Assembly: GCA_040388625.1 (NCBI GenBank)
Contig: JAZKBK010000006.1
Span: 62,001 to 126,000, forward strand
Length of the DNA stretch: 64,000 bases
Direction: 5' to 3'
Source: Gemmatimonadota bacterium
GTDB taxonomy: Bacteria; Gemmatimonadota; Gemmatimonadetes; Gemmatimonadales; Gemmatimonadaceae
The notes under the pieces are model-generated. The model was not told the origin of the DNA. It made no database searches and saw only the letters and a list, made by a program, of their open reading frames with translations. This document shows positions 1 through 10,729 of the stretch, piece by piece (position 1 is the first letter of the stretch; each line of letters starts with the position of its first letter). Made by a program: the position numbers and the translations under genes.

Positions 1-1241
1 TCCACATCGGATTCCACTCTACCGTCCGCTGTCGCTACCGTTCGATGCAGGCCGATCGGCACACCCAGCTGACGCGTGACGCAAGCCTGAAGTGGCGTTG
101 ACGGTGCGGCCACTCGCGCACCCGCACCGGTTTCACCAGCCTGCGCACGATCGGCATTGGCCGCCGGCAGTTGCGCGCACAGCGCCGAAAATACCGCCGA
201 CATCGCGCCAAGTTGAAACTGAGGAAGCGTTGTAGTCGGCATGTACTTCGTCTGCGGCGGCACGCCGTAGGACCGGTCGACGAACACCTCGCCGTTCTGC
301 GCGACGAGCACCGTTGCGCCGCCCGCGGTCGGATCATCGTATTTGCGGAAGAGCGAGTCGACGAATGCAGCACTTACGCGTGGATCGTCGGCAGCACGGT
401 GCAGTACGTGGCGAGCGCCAAGGTCATACCTGTCACCTGGATGCAACGTGAGAAACGGCTTGCCGGAATCCGTCGCATCCCTGCCGCCATACACGAATGC
501 CTTGTCGCGGCCGATGACAGTCGCCGTATCACCGCGCACTACCCACGCCGTTCCTTCGTCCTCGGACATCCCGAGCAGATTCGGGTGCGACGTCATGATC
601 GAGTCGGCGAGATCGGCCAGGCGCTCCCGGGCGACGACATGCTGGTCGATTCCAACGTTGCGCAGATACGCGAATCCCTTCTCATAGCCTGGATAGGCCA
701 TGATCCGGTTGTCGTTCGATGGCGCACCCCGAATGAGGAAGTCGCCGAGTATCGACGCACCAGCCGACGATCCGCCGACGACGCCACCGCGGGCGAGTAC
801 GTCTCTGAATGCCTGCTCCGTCTTCGTACCAGCGTATGCGTCGACGAGATGAAACTGTCTTCCACCCTCGAACCAGACGCCGCCAGCGTGCTCGAGCACC
901 GCTGCGAACGAATCCGCGTCCGCAAGCTTCCGGTCTGTCGTGAAGAGAACGTGTACGTTCCTGGCGCCAGCGTTCTTCCACATGCGCGCTCCCGGCGCGT
1001 CCTGTCCGTACGATGCCGCGCCGCCAGCGTTCGGCACGTCGACGATCAGCGCGTCCGGTCCGCCTGCGGCCTTGATGAACGCGTCAGTTATCTCCGGGCC
1101 GAGCGCGCCGCCGCCAACCACGATCACTGTTCCGTGCGGGGGGCCGACTCTCGTTGCAGTTGATGTCTGAGCCTGCATGACGCCCGAGACGACAATCGCC
1201 GCGGCGATTATGCGATGAACGATGAACACACGCCCTCTCAT
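1..1241 (-). CDS. S51-family (cyanophycinase-like) peptidase with beta-lactamase-like C-terminal region, partial
   Basis: Translating the minus strand from ATG at 1241 gives an open frame that runs off the left edge (at least 413 residues). Residues 1 to about 25 look like a signal peptide. The next ~250 residues match the S51/cyanophycinase fold: a glycine-rich strand (VIVVGGGALG) and the nucleophile motif GGSSAGA, with the catalytic serine probably Ser159. From about residue 290 the sequence changes to a class C beta-lactamase/PBP-like N-terminus (FRKYDDP, then VLVAQNGEVFVDRSYG). At the position of the SxxK motif it reads LGAMSAVF, so both catalytic residues are missing. Family knowledge: S51 enzymes cut Asp-containing peptides or cyanophycin. 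The fusion and the dead second domain are inferred by eye, and the C-terminus is not visible. Confidence 0.8.
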   Translation of the reverse strand, partial: MRGRVFIVHRIIAAAIVVSGVMQAQTSTATRVGPPHGTVIVVGGGALGPEITDAFIKAAGGPDALIVDVPNAGGAASYGQDAPGARMWKNAGARNVHVLFTTDRKLADADSFAAVLEHAGGVWFEGGRQFHLVDAYAGTKTEQAFRDVLARGGVVGGSSAGASILGDFLIRGAPSNDNRIMAYPGYEKGFAYLRNVGIDQHVVARERLADLADSIMTSHPNLLGMSEDEGTAWVVRGDTATVIGRDKAFVYGGRDATDSGKPFLTLHPGDRYDLGARHVLHRAADDPRVSAAFVDSLFRKYDDPTAGGATVLVAQNGEVFVDRSYGVPPQTKYMPTTTLPQFQLGAMSAVFSALCAQLPAANADRAQAGETGAGARVAAPSTPLQACVTRQLGVPIGLHRTVATADGRVESDV

Positions 1242-1277
1242 CAAGGAAGTATTGCGGAACATTGCCGGTGGGCGCCG

Positions 1278-2312
1278 CTATTCCGCCGTAGCTGGCCCCA
1301 GATACAGTCGCGCCGCGGCGATCACGCGCTTCTGCACCTCGTCGAGACTGCCCTCCACCATTGCACCCGACGCCTTCACGTGCCCGCCGCCGCCGAATTG
1401 ATGCGCAAACTCGTTCGCGTCCACACCACGCGTGGTGCGAAATGAAATCTTCACGCGATTGTGGCCGAGGTCGCGAAAGAAGATCGCCATGCGCGTTCCG
1501 GCGACAGACCGCGCATGCTCCGCGATCCCTTCGAGATCCTCCGGCCGTACGTTGTGCTTCTCCGTCGCGCCAGCTGGAACCGATATCCACGTCAGACCGT
1601 AGGTCGAATCGACCTCGAGCGTTGCAAGCGCTTCGCGGAGCAACGTGAGACGGCCAACCGGCATCGACGCGTAAATGCGCTGGTACATCTCTTCGGGCTC
1701 GACACCTTCTGCCAGCAGCTGCGCCGCTACCGCGTGGCACCGCGGCGACGTGTTGCTGAAACGGAAGCCACCGGTATCGGTAACGAGCGCCACGTACAGT
1801 GAATTCGCAATCGCGGCCGTGATGTCGAACCCCAGCACGAGTCCAACGTCGTACACGAGCTCGCCAGTCGCGCACGCGGTCGTATCCGACAGTATCTCCT
1901 CACTCGGCGGGTCATCGCTCGGGACATGGTGATCGATCACCAGCTTCGGCACCTGGAGCCCGCGAACGACATCAGCGAGTTTTCCAAGTCTGCGAAGGTC
2001 GGCGATGTCGAGCACGATGACGACGTCCGCCTTGCGCATGACATCCGCGCCACCGTCGCTCAACTCGACCATGCGTACGTCGTCGCCGAGCAGAAAGCGA
2101 AACATCTCGGGCCATGGCGTCGGATTGACGATGGTGACCGTCATTCCTCGCTGCGCCAGCATCCGTGCGAGAGCAGTCTCCGAGCCGCAGCCGTCGCCGT
2201 CGGAGTTGATGTGGGTGGATAAAACAATCGAGCGTCCCGCGCGCAACTCGCGCGCGAGACGCTCGATAGCCGTCCGGCGGGCGGCCGGAACGGCTAGAAG
2301 ATCACGCACCAA
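1278..2312 (-). CDS. DHH-family phosphoesterase, NrnA-like (nanoRNase / pAp phosphatase)
   Basis: 344 residues, the usual NrnA length. The N-terminal DHH domain shows the metal-binding motifs HINSDGDGCGSE, DIADLRR and DHHVPSDD. The C-terminal DHHA1 domain carries FGGGGHVKASG. The family degrades 2-5-nt RNAs and dephosphorylates 3'-phosphoadenosine 5'-phosphate in the cytoplasm. The frame opens with TTG (2312) followed directly by GTG (2309); either overlaps the stop of the upstream permease gene (TGA at 2304-2302), so the two genes are probably cotranscribed and translationally coupled. The function is assigned from motifs; the balance of nanoRNase against pAp phosphatase activity cannot be read from sequence. 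Confidence 0.9.
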   Translation of the reverse strand: MVRDLLAVPAARRTAIERLARELRAGRSIVLSTHINSDGDGCGSETALARMLAQRGMTVTIVNPTPWPEMFRFLLGDDVRMVELSDGGADVMRKADVVIVLDIADLRRLGKLADVVRGLQVPKLVIDHHVPSDDPPSEEILSDTTACATGELVYDVGLVLGFDITAAIANSLYVALVTDTGGFRFSNTSPRCHAVAAQLLAEGVEPEEMYQRIYASMPVGRLTLLREALATLEVDSTYGLTWISVPAGATEKHNVRPEDLEGIAEHARSVAGTRMAIFFRDLGHNRVKISFRTTRGVDANEFAHQFGGGGHVKASGAMVEGSLDEVQKRVIAAARLYLGPATAE

Positions 2313-3846
2313 CCTTTTCGGCCCGCCCGAGCTTCGAATGGCTCTTCCCGTAGAGGAAGTAAATCAGGAGACCGAGTGCCATCCATACGATCAGACGGAT
2401 CCACGTATCGCTCGGAAGCGATCCCATGAGCGCGCCGCAGCTGATGATGCCGAGAATCGGAACGAGTGGAACGAGCGGCGTACGGAACGGACGCTCGAGG
2501 TTCGGCTGACGATAGCGCAACACGATCACGCCAGCGCAGACGATGACGAATGCGAGCAGCGTGCCGATCGAGACGAGCTCTCCGAGAAGACCGATCGGAA
2601 AGTAGCCGGCGATGACCGCCGCGACGACGCCTGTGAGGATCGTCGTGACGTACGGCGTCTGGAATTTCGGGTGAACCTTGCCGAACACGGGCGGGAGCAG
2701 ACCATCGCGTGCCATCGAGAAGAAGATGCGCGGCTGTCCCATGAGCATCACCAGCACGACCGATGCAAGACCGGCGATCGCGCCGATGTTGACGATCGGG
2801 CGCATCCACGCGAGCGCAGGACCGGCGGCTGCAATTGCGACGAACACCGGATGCGGCACGTCGAGTGTCTTGTAGTTGGCAAGACCCGTCATGACGAGCG
2901 CCATCAGGATGTACAGCACGGTGCAGATCGCGAGCGACGCGAGAATGCCTATTGGCATGTCGCGTTGCGGATTCTTCGCCTCCTGCGCAGCCGTGGACAC
3001 GGCGTCGAAGCCTATATACGAGAAGAACACGACACCCGCCGCACGCGCAACGCCGCTCCATCCAAAGTCACCGAAGTGGCCCGTGTTGGCCGGTATGAAC
3101 GGATGCCAGTTCGCCTTGTTCACGTATGCGAAACCGAAGGCGATGACCAGCAGTACGATCGCGACCTTCACGATCACGATGATGTTGTTGAAGTTCGCCG
3201 ACTCCTTGATGCCCACCACCAGCAGGGCAGTCATGAGCAGCGTGAGCACGATCGCCGGAACGTTGATGACGCCCTGCACCGCGGTCAGACCCGGAGCGCA
3301 CGTGGCGAGCGTGTCGGTGACGATCTGGTTGGTCGTCGGTGATATACACAACGTCGACTGCACGAGATGGTGCGTCCCAACCACTCGCAGCGGAGCCTGG
3401 GCATACTGATACGGGATGTGAAGCCCGATCTCGTTCATGAATGCCGTGAAGTAGCCGCTCCAGCCTACCGCTACAGTCGCGGCTCCGAACAGATACTCGA
3501 GGATCAGATCCCAGCCAATGATCCAGGCGATGAACTCGCCAAGTGTTGCATAACCATAGGTGTACGCGCTTCCGGCGATGGGAATCATCGCCGCGAATTC
3601 GGCGTAGCAGAGGCCGGCGAAGAGACAGCCTATTCCAGCCAGGATGAACGAGTAGACGACTCCCGGACCGGCGTGTTGCGCTGCTGCGGTTCCGGTAAGG
3701 ACGAAAATTCCTGCGCCGATGATGGCGCCAATGCCGAGCGTTGTAAGGTTGAGCGCGCCAAGCGCGCGGCGCAACGTTCGCTCCTCTCCCTCCCCACTCG
3801 CTTCAGCCTGAAGCAGCGCGATGCTCTTCCGCGACCCAAGTCCCAT
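2302..3846 (-). CDS. APC-superfamily amino acid permease (cationic amino acid transporter type)
   Basis: About 514 residues from ATG 3846, chosen because GAGGGG lies just upstream; the longer frame to 3948 has no comparable site. A short cytoplasmic N-terminus (LRRALGALNLTTLGIG) leads into the hallmark first membrane helix GAIIGAGIFVLTG, and about 12 hydrophobic segments follow. The second helix region (CYAEFAAMIPIAGSAYTY) is typical of the CAT/YfnA group. It is an inner-membrane symporter for amino acids, but the substrate cannot be told from sequence. Its stop overlaps the start of the NrnA-like gene. Confidence 0.9.
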   Translation of the reverse strand: MGLGSRKSIALLQAEASGEGEERTLRRALGALNLTTLGIGAIIGAGIFVLTGTAAAQHAGPGVVYSFILAGIGCLFAGLCYAEFAAMIPIAGSAYTYGYATLGEFIAWIIGWDLILEYLFGAATVAVGWSGYFTAFMNEIGLHIPYQYAQAPLRVVGTHHLVQSTLCISPTTNQIVTDTLATCAPGLTAVQGVINVPAIVLTLLMTALLVVGIKESANFNNIIVIVKVAIVLLVIAFGFAYVNKANWHPFIPANTGHFGDFGWSGVARAAGVVFFSYIGFDAVSTAAQEAKNPQRDMPIGILASLAICTVLYILMALVMTGLANYKTLDVPHPVFVAIAAAGPALAWMRPIVNIGAIAGLASVVLVMLMGQPRIFFSMARDGLLPPVFGKVHPKFQTPYVTTILTGVVAAVIAGYFPIGLLGELVSIGTLLAFVIVCAGVIVLRYRQPNLERPFRTPLVPLVPILGIISCGALMGSLPSDTWIRLIVWMALGLLIYFLYGKSHSKLGRAEKVGA

Positions 3847-4049
3847 GTAATCCCCTCGACGAGTTCCTGCATCCGGGGCCCGCACGCGAACAGACGCGGC
3901 GGCACCCCGGATCGTGTGTGGCACAATCCAGAGCCCTGCCTGCAACAAACTCCGACTACGATGTCTTACTACGGTGAACGGTTGCCGTGCGTTGGTGGCG
4001 CCCCTGCTCAGTCACACTGGGGAAGGCGACAGCCGAGCGCTATCGTCCG

Positions 4050-5603
<1,554 letters not shown>

Positions 5604-5611
5604 CTAATGTA

Positions 5612-6046
5612 TCACACTCGACCAATCGTCCGCAAACGCCGGCGAACCCGTCGCGGAAGGAAAAATGAGGCCGCACCCAGCACCCGCTCGAGGTTGAGCT
5701 CGTCGAGCTCGTCCGGATCGCCCATCCAGTGCTCCAGAATCACCTCGCGCCCGGCGCTTTTCAGCAGTTGCCGTATCGCCAGCACCAGAACGAAAACGTC
5801 GTCCACCTCTCCGATCAGCGGGATGAAGTCCGGGAACACATCCTCAGGAATCAGCACGTAAGCCACGGCTCCGGCGACGAGCAGCTTGTCCAGCAGCTCG
5901 ACCCTGGGGTCAGTTATCAGGCCGTATAAAAGCCGAAGAAAGTTCGGTAGCTCGCGAACGGCGTCGATGACGGTACGCTTGTGGCCGGTGGCGGGCCGCG
6001 CGGCGCTGGGCCGGCGCCGGCGCGATCTCGGGGTTGTCGTTTCCAT
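5612..6046 (-). CDS. YkvA family (DUF1232) small membrane protein
   Basis: 144 residues. The start at 6046 follows TGAGGAACCA, a good ribosome site. A basic N-terminus (RSRRRRPSAARP) precedes the DUF1232 core: LLYGLITDPRV, LLVAGAVAYVLIPEDVFPDFIPLIGEVDDVFVL is represented here only by its DFIP and DD residues. The family is a short membrane-associated domain of unknown function. It sits 36 bases after the L,D-transpeptidase gene and 11 before guaB, so cotranscription is likely, but this does not reveal its role. Confidence 0.85.
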   Translation of the reverse strand: METTTPRSRRRRPSAARPATGHKRTVIDAVRELPNFLRLLYGLITDPRVELLDKLLVAGAVAYVLIPEDVFPDFIPLIGEVDDVFVLVLAIRQLLKSAGREVILEHWMGDPDELDELNLERVLGAASFFLPRRVRRRLRTIGRV

Positions 6047-6082
6047 TGGTTCCTCAGGCGATGCGAGAGCTGTGCCGTACGC

Positions 6083-6907
6083 TCAGTAGATGTAAACGGG
6101 CGTCCCGACCGCAACCATCGGGTAGAGCGTTTCGACGTCCTGATTCAACATTCGCACGCAGCCGTGACTTACGGATTGGCCCACCGAGCTTGGCTCGTCG
6201 GTTCCGTGAATCCCGTACCCGTCGCCCAGATCGAGTCGCCTTGTGCCGAGCGTGCCCAGATAACGCCGCTGGACGGTGCCGAACGGTGGGACGATGAGGT
6301 TGCCCTTGGCAATGAGCTCATGGCCTTCCTTCGGCGCCGGTGCCGGCTGGCCGTCCGGCATGATAACCTCGGATCCCTGGACCGTGTAGCCGTCGTAATT
6401 CTGGCCACGCTCCAGATGCACCAGCCCGACGCCGCGCGCGCGTGCCTGCTCGACATAATGCCAGTCGGGTGGCACCCACGCCGGATTGGAGTCCTTTGAC
6501 TGTACCACCAGGCGGCCACGGGGCGTCTCGAAACGCCAGTGTTGCCCGCTGCTGCCGCCGACGAGTTCCTTGCCACTCGCAGTTGCGACAGGCGCGGTGA
6601 ACAGCACGCTGTCACCCTGCTTGTACCACAATCTGTGGTCGGCAATGCTGATGACGATGTACGGTGAATTCGCGTTCGGCGCTGGCGCCTCGACCAGCTT
6701 GCGCATGCTGTCGGTTTCAACGCCGGCCTGCGCGCGCAGTGTGCTCAGCAGGTCGAGATTGTCGTTGAACACCATGCGGTTGACGTCGCGCTCGAATCTC
6801 AGCTCCGCGGTATCGTGCAGCAGCTTTACACTCAACAGAATGGCTACGGCGATGCCGAGTATGAGCAGCCACGCGATGGCGACCCCGTGTCGAAGGAATT
6901 TCAGCAT
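6083..6907 (-). CDS. L,D-transpeptidase (YkuD domain)
   Basis: 274 residues. An N-terminal membrane anchor (about residues 9-30) places the rest in the periplasm. The YkuD domain begins near residue 80 (YIVISIADHRLWYKQGD) and ends with the catalytic signature IHGT...SVSHGCVRM, with Cys at about residue 251. The family forms 3-3 cross-links in peptidoglycan or attaches proteins to it. Start and stop overlap as TGATG with the upstream gene, which is itself a degenerate paralogue: both proteins have an N-terminal anchor and close similar C-termini (VGTPVYIY here, AGMSVYFY there). Confidence 0.93.
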   Translation of the reverse strand: MLKFLRHGVAIAWLLILGIAVAILLSVKLLHDTAELRFERDVNRMVFNDNLDLLSTLRAQAGVETDSMRKLVEAPAPNANSPYIVISIADHRLWYKQGDSVLFTAPVATASGKELVGGSSGQHWRFETPRGRLVVQSKDSNPAWVPPDWHYVEQARARGVGLVHLERGQNYDGYTVQGSEVIMPDGQPAPAPKEGHELIAKGNLIVPPFGTVQRRYLGTLGTRRLDLGDGYGIHGTDEPSSVGQSVSHGCVRMLNQDVETLYPMVAVGTPVYIY

Positions 6908-7566
6908 CAGTAGAAGTACACGCTCATTCCAGCGCTGACATTCGGCAGAATCGCGCGAAGATCAGCTGGGTCCACGCGAACATTGCCGGCGGCGACCGCA
7001 TCGGAGTCCGCACCTGCATAGATGCGCGCATCACCGTTGAGCACGAGGGCTGGCGCGTCGCCGCCTATCACCTGCTGCACCGTGCGCTGGCCGCGCGGCA
7101 GAGTCATGGCGGTGGTATCGCCAGCGCTCGTCTTGAATCCCGGCACCTTCGCAGGAGCGAGCGCTACACGCATCACACGTAGCAGTGCGCCATCTCGCTC
7201 GAGATACATGACGCCGCTGTCCACTGCGATCGACAGATGCAATCGCGGATCGAAGTGCGCCTGGCGCTTGGCGAGCTCGATTGCAAGCCGCACCTTGTCC
7301 TGTTCCTGCTGCACGACGATATCGCTCTTTTTTCGCTCCGCATCCGTCATGCCGGAACGGAGCCGCGCGATCTCCTGCCCATAGGCGGCGCGTCTGTAGA
7401 ACAACCACATGTCGCCCGCGACGAGGAAGAGAAACACGACGGCAATGATCTTCAGGAATGTCGGATATGCTTCCCTGAATCCTTGCCAACCTTCACGCCG
7501 TCGGTCGCCGCCACGTGCTGTGGCACGGCGGTCGCCCGGGTCCTGCGGATCGTGCGAATCGGTCAT
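6907..7566 (-). CDS. Membrane-anchored L,D-transpeptidase-like protein lacking catalytic residues
   Basis: 219 residues: an acidic/basic N-terminus, one membrane helix (about residues 36-55), a coiled-coil-like segment (60-105), then a region that aligns with the adjacent L,D-transpeptidase. HLSIAVDSGVMYLERDG matches the YkuD start. Near the C-terminus IYAGADSDAVAAGNVRV stands where the active enzyme has IHGT...SHGCVRM, so the catalytic His and Cys are replaced by Ala and Asn. The middle of the domain is shortened. I infer an inactive paralogue that may bind peptidoglycan or partner the active enzyme, with which it overlaps by one base. It also overlaps the upstream SH3 gene by 4 bases (ATGA). 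Confidence 0.7.
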   Translation of the reverse strand: MTDSHDPQDPGDRRATARGGDRRREGWQGFREAYPTFLKIIAVVFLFLVAGDMWLFYRRAAYGQEIARLRSGMTDAERKKSDIVVQQEQDKVRLAIELAKRQAHFDPRLHLSIAVDSGVMYLERDGALLRVMRVALAPAKVPGFKTSAGDTTAMTLPRGQRTVQQVIGGDAPALVLNGDARIYAGADSDAVAAGNVRVDPADLRAILPNVSAGMSVYFY

Positions 7567-8249
7567 CTAATTCGGCGAAGGGTCTGAATATCGAGGATGG
7601 GAATGCCGACAGGATCGCTGCGTCCATCGCGCACTCGCGCAGTGACTGTGATCCTCGCAAGAGGCTGCAATGCACGAGCCGTGCCCATGAGCGACGGCGG
7701 CACTACAAGATACAGCAATGCATTCTCGGAATTGGGCCCCCGCGCAAGGATGTATGGCTCCTCGTCCGCAAGTCCATGGCGCAGCGGATCCGCCGTTTGC
7801 AAAGCGAGGAACTCCACGTTCCACATCACCATCTTTCCACGCGTGCCAACTGGATCCGCTCTCAGATCCGCCGCGCTCAGGTTTGCGCGAAATGCGGTAT
7901 CGGCTGGAACGAGCACTGAATCCGGCACCCATCCCTCGATGCGTACGCGCGACCAGCCGCGATCGCGAGCAATCACTTCGACGTTCGCAGTCTTCTGCAA
8001 CTGTCCGATCGCAGCTGACGAGGGCGCATCGCGCAGCACCGATGGAACCGCGAGGTTGTATGAATCGTTGCTGGCTGCCGGTGCGACCGCGTCAGACGCA
8101 GCGGCAGCGGCTGTGGGCGAAGGCGCTGGTGACTTGGCGCGCGACGCCGCCTGGGCGCCGAGCGGAGCGCCAGATGGAATCGCAGCTGCAACGGCCAACG
8201 CCGCAAATGCGACGCGCACCGCGCGACCGATCGTCTCGTTTCGCACCAT
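7563..8249 (-). CDS. Secreted protein with SH3-like domain
   Basis: About 228 residues from ATG 8249 (MVRNETIGRAV); the frame extends to 8318, but the shorter form starts with a clean signal peptide (hydrophobic run AFAALAVAAAIPSG, cut after GAQA). An Ala/Pro-rich linker follows, then a bacterial SH3-like segment (LRDAPSSAAIGQLQK, RDRGWSRVRIEGWVP). The last ~120 residues are not recognised. SH3b domains often bind cell-wall peptides, which fits the two L,D-transpeptidase-type genes that follow with overlapping ends. Its stop is within ATGA at 7566-7563. Confidence 0.7.
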   Translation of the reverse strand: MVRNETIGRAVRVAFAALAVAAAIPSGAPLGAQAASRAKSPAPSPTAAAAASDAVAPAASNDSYNLAVPSVLRDAPSSAAIGQLQKTANVEVIARDRGWSRVRIEGWVPDSVLVPADTAFRANLSAADLRADPVGTRGKMVMWNVEFLALQTADPLRHGLADEEPYILARGPNSENALLYLVVPPSLMGTARALQPLARITVTARVRDGRSDPVGIPILDIQTLRRIR

Positions 8250-8383
8250 TGCCGAATCGGACACGCACGGCACGAATCCGCCGCCGTTCTGGTGCGCATT
8301 CACGTACAGGTGACGCATGAGGGGAGGACGCGTAGATTAGACGGTTTCGTAGTTCTTTCCTTCATTACACCCAACGAGCGAAC

Positions 8384-9961
8384 ATGGCAACGACCGGGCA
8401 GCCCCGAAAGGCTGGAGAAGCTGAGCAATCCGGCGGTCAGGTCGCCCTCATCGTTCTCGACGGCTGGGGCTTCCGCGCTCAACGCGAAGGCAACGCGATC
8501 GCACTGGCTCAGACGCCCACGTGGGATACACTCTGGAGCCTGCGCTCGCGCTCTCTCCTGGAAGCGTCCGGCCTACGAGTGGGACTGCCCGCGGGACAGA
8601 TGGGTAACAGCGAGGTCGGTCACCTGAACCTCGGTGCGGGCCGCGTCGTCATGCAGGATCTGGTTCGCATCTCTGCCGCCATCGCCGACGGGTCGTTCTT
8701 CCGGAACCCGGCGCTCGTCGCCGCCTGCGACGCGGCGAGGCGCGGTCACACGCTCCATGTCATGGGCCTGCTCGGCGGCGGCGGCGTGCACGCAATCGAT
8801 GCACACCTCCGTGCCGTGATCGACATGGCGGAGCGTCTCAAGGTGCCGCGCGTTGCACTGCACCTGCTGACCGATGGACGCGATACCCTTCCCCAGTCCG
8901 CGCTCGGATACCTGCGTCAGCTACTCGAGTACGCAAACGGCCGAGCACAGGTTGCGAGCATTGGCGGGCGGTACTACGGGATGGATCGGGACAAGCGCTG
9001 GCAACGCACCGAGCTGTTCTATCGCGCGGCCGTCGACGGCGTTGGTCCGTCTGCAACCGACCCGATCGATGCGGTGAAACACGCCTACGACGACGGCGTG
9101 ACCGACGAGTTCATCCTGCCCGTCGTAATCACGCACGACGGTGCACCTGTTGCACCGATGCGCGACGGCGACGCCGTCATCTGCTTCAACTACCGGTCCG
9201 ATCGCATGCGCCAGATCGTTCGCGCGATGACCGACCCCGGCTTCGACGGGTTCGACATTTCAAAGCGTCCGTCGCTCACGGTCACGACCATGACGCAGTA
9301 CGATGCAACGTTCGACGTGAACGTGGCGTTTGCACCGTTCTCGATGTCGCGCATAGTCGCCGAAGTTGTTTCGGAAGCCGGCAAGTCCATGTTGAAGACC
9401 GCCGAGACGGAGAAATATCCGCACGTGACATATTTCTTCAATGGCGGAGTGGAACCGCCATATCCCGGCGAGGACCGACGCCTCGTTCCCAGTCAGAAGG
9501 TTGCAACGTACGATCTCGCACCGGAGATGAGCGCGCGCGGCATAGCCGACGTGCTCTGCGCTTCGCTCGATAAACGCGAGCACGACTTCACTCTGTGCAA
9601 CTTCGCCAACGCAGACATGGTCGGGCACACCGGCTCGATGCCGGCCACGATCGCTGCTGTCGAAACGGTCGACAGCTGTCTCGAACGGATCATCCGGAGT
9701 GCACGCAAATCAGGAACGCGCCTCGTCATAACCGCCGACCACGGCAATGCGGAGATGATGATCGACCCCGAGACCGGTGGCCCGCACACGGCGCACACGA
9801 GCAATCCGGTGCCGATCGTATTCTTCAACCCCTATGGAGACGATCCAGCTCTCCGCGGCGGCGGCGCGCTCTGTGACGTCGGACCCACGATCCTCGGTAT
9901 GCTGGGCATCGAGGCACCACCAGAAATGACCGGGGTAGATCTTTTCCGCCTCGAGTCGTGA
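8384..9961 (+). CDS. gpmI: 2,3-bisphosphoglycerate-independent phosphoglycerate mutase
   Basis: 525 residues, normal for the family. It interconverts 3- and 2-phosphoglycerate in glycolysis using two Mn2+ ions. The N-terminal metal site VLDGWGFR, the phospho-acceptor motif MGNSEVGHLNLGAG (Ser76) and the C-terminal metal ligands (FANADMVGHTG and ITADHGNAEMM) are all present. The gene is divergent from the SH3 protein gene and starts a plus-strand run of seven genes. The next gene begins within or just after its stop codon. Confidence 0.97.
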   Translation: MATTGQPRKAGEAEQSGGQVALIVLDGWGFRAQREGNAIALAQTPTWDTLWSLRSRSLLEASGLRVGLPAGQMGNSEVGHLNLGAGRVVMQDLVRISAAIADGSFFRNPALVAACDAARRGHTLHVMGLLGGGGVHAIDAHLRAVIDMAERLKVPRVALHLLTDGRDTLPQSALGYLRQLLEYANGRAQVASIGGRYYGMDRDKRWQRTELFYRAAVDGVGPSATDPIDAVKHAYDDGVTDEFILPVVITHDGAPVAPMRDGDAVICFNYRSDRMRQIVRAMTDPGFDGFDISKRPSLTVTTMTQYDATFDVNVAFAPFSMSRIVAEVVSEAGKSMLKTAETEKYPHVTYFFNGGVEPPYPGEDRRLVPSQKVATYDLAPEMSARGIADVLCASLDKREHDFTLCNFANADMVGHTGSMPATIAAVETVDSCLERIIRSARKSGTRLVITADHGNAEMMIDPETGGPHTAHTSNPVPIVFFNPYGDDPALRGGGALCDVGPTILGMLGIEAPPEMTGVDLFRLES

Positions 9962-9981
9962 AGCCTACTAAAATTACGTAC

Positions 9982-10683
9982 ATGTCAAAGATTCTCCGCG
10001 CTATCGCTCTCCTCTCGCTGGTCGCCGGCCCGTCGGGACTCGCCGCCCAGGTAGTGGTGGGTCACACGCCCGAGACGAGCCCGTACCGCGACATCACCGC
10101 TTCACAGCGGTTGACGATATTCGGCGGCTATTTCAACGTACAGAAGGACGAGGTCGGCGCCACGCCGCAGAGTGGCACCAGCATCGGTCTGCGCTACTCC
10201 ATACCTGTGGCGGGTCCGGCGGATTTCTACGCCCGTTTCGAGCGCGTCAGCTCGCATCGCGAGGCGTTCAATCCCACAAAGCCCGCTGAAACGCGCTCAC
10301 TCGGGACGCAGAACCTGGGATTGTACATCGCCGACCTCGGCTTCGACTTCAATCTGACGGGCCGGCGGACCTGGCATGGAGTGGTGCCGCTGCTCGGCTT
10401 CGGGCTCGGTATCACCAGTGCGCCGACCACGACCGCGGACGACCCGTACGACTTCGGAACTCAGTTCTCCTTTTCGCTCGAAGGAGGCATCCGCATCAAT
10501 CCTACAAACTCCTGGGAAATCAGGTTGAACGCCAAGCCGACCTTCTATCAGAATCACTATCCGACGCAATACTACGCCACGCCGACTGGTGGCACTCCGC
10601 TGCTGGACAAGTCCACGGCTCGCAGTGGCTTCAGGCACGGTATCGATTACACCGCCGGTCTGTCGTTCCCGCTGTTCCGCTAG
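9982..10683 (+). CDS. Outer-membrane beta-barrel protein, unknown function
   Basis: 233 residues from ATG 9982. A GTG at 9958 overlapping the gpmI stop is an alternative start. The signal peptide is clear (ILRAIALLSLVAGPSG, cut after LAAQ). The body alternates polar and hydrophobic residues with aromatic girdles (e.g. TIFGGYFNVQ, RTWHGVVPLLGFGLGI) and ends in FPLFR, as outer-membrane barrels often do. I do not recognise a specific family. Position after gpmI gives no functional clue. Confidence 0.65.
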   Translation: MSKILRAIALLSLVAGPSGLAAQVVVGHTPETSPYRDITASQRLTIFGGYFNVQKDEVGATPQSGTSIGLRYSIPVAGPADFYARFERVSSHREAFNPTKPAETRSLGTQNLGLYIADLGFDFNLTGRRTWHGVVPLLGFGLGITSAPTTTADDPYDFGTQFSFSLEGGIRINPTNSWEIRLNAKPTFYQNHYPTQYYATPTGGTPLLDKSTARSGFRHGIDYTAGLSFPLFR

Positions 10684-10729
10684 CGTCGCGGGCATCCGCC
10701 TTGCACGGTGAGCTTTCAGGAGGCTCACA

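Noticed and set aside
171-1163. 330-residue plus-strand frame
   Set aside because: It is antisense to the S51 peptidase; its translation is Arg/Ala/His-rich with no motif, while the minus strand gives a signal peptide and a catalytic motif.
2005-3342. 445-residue plus-strand frame
   Set aside because: Antisense to the NrnA-like and permease genes; Arg/Asp/His-rich composition is that of a mirror frame.
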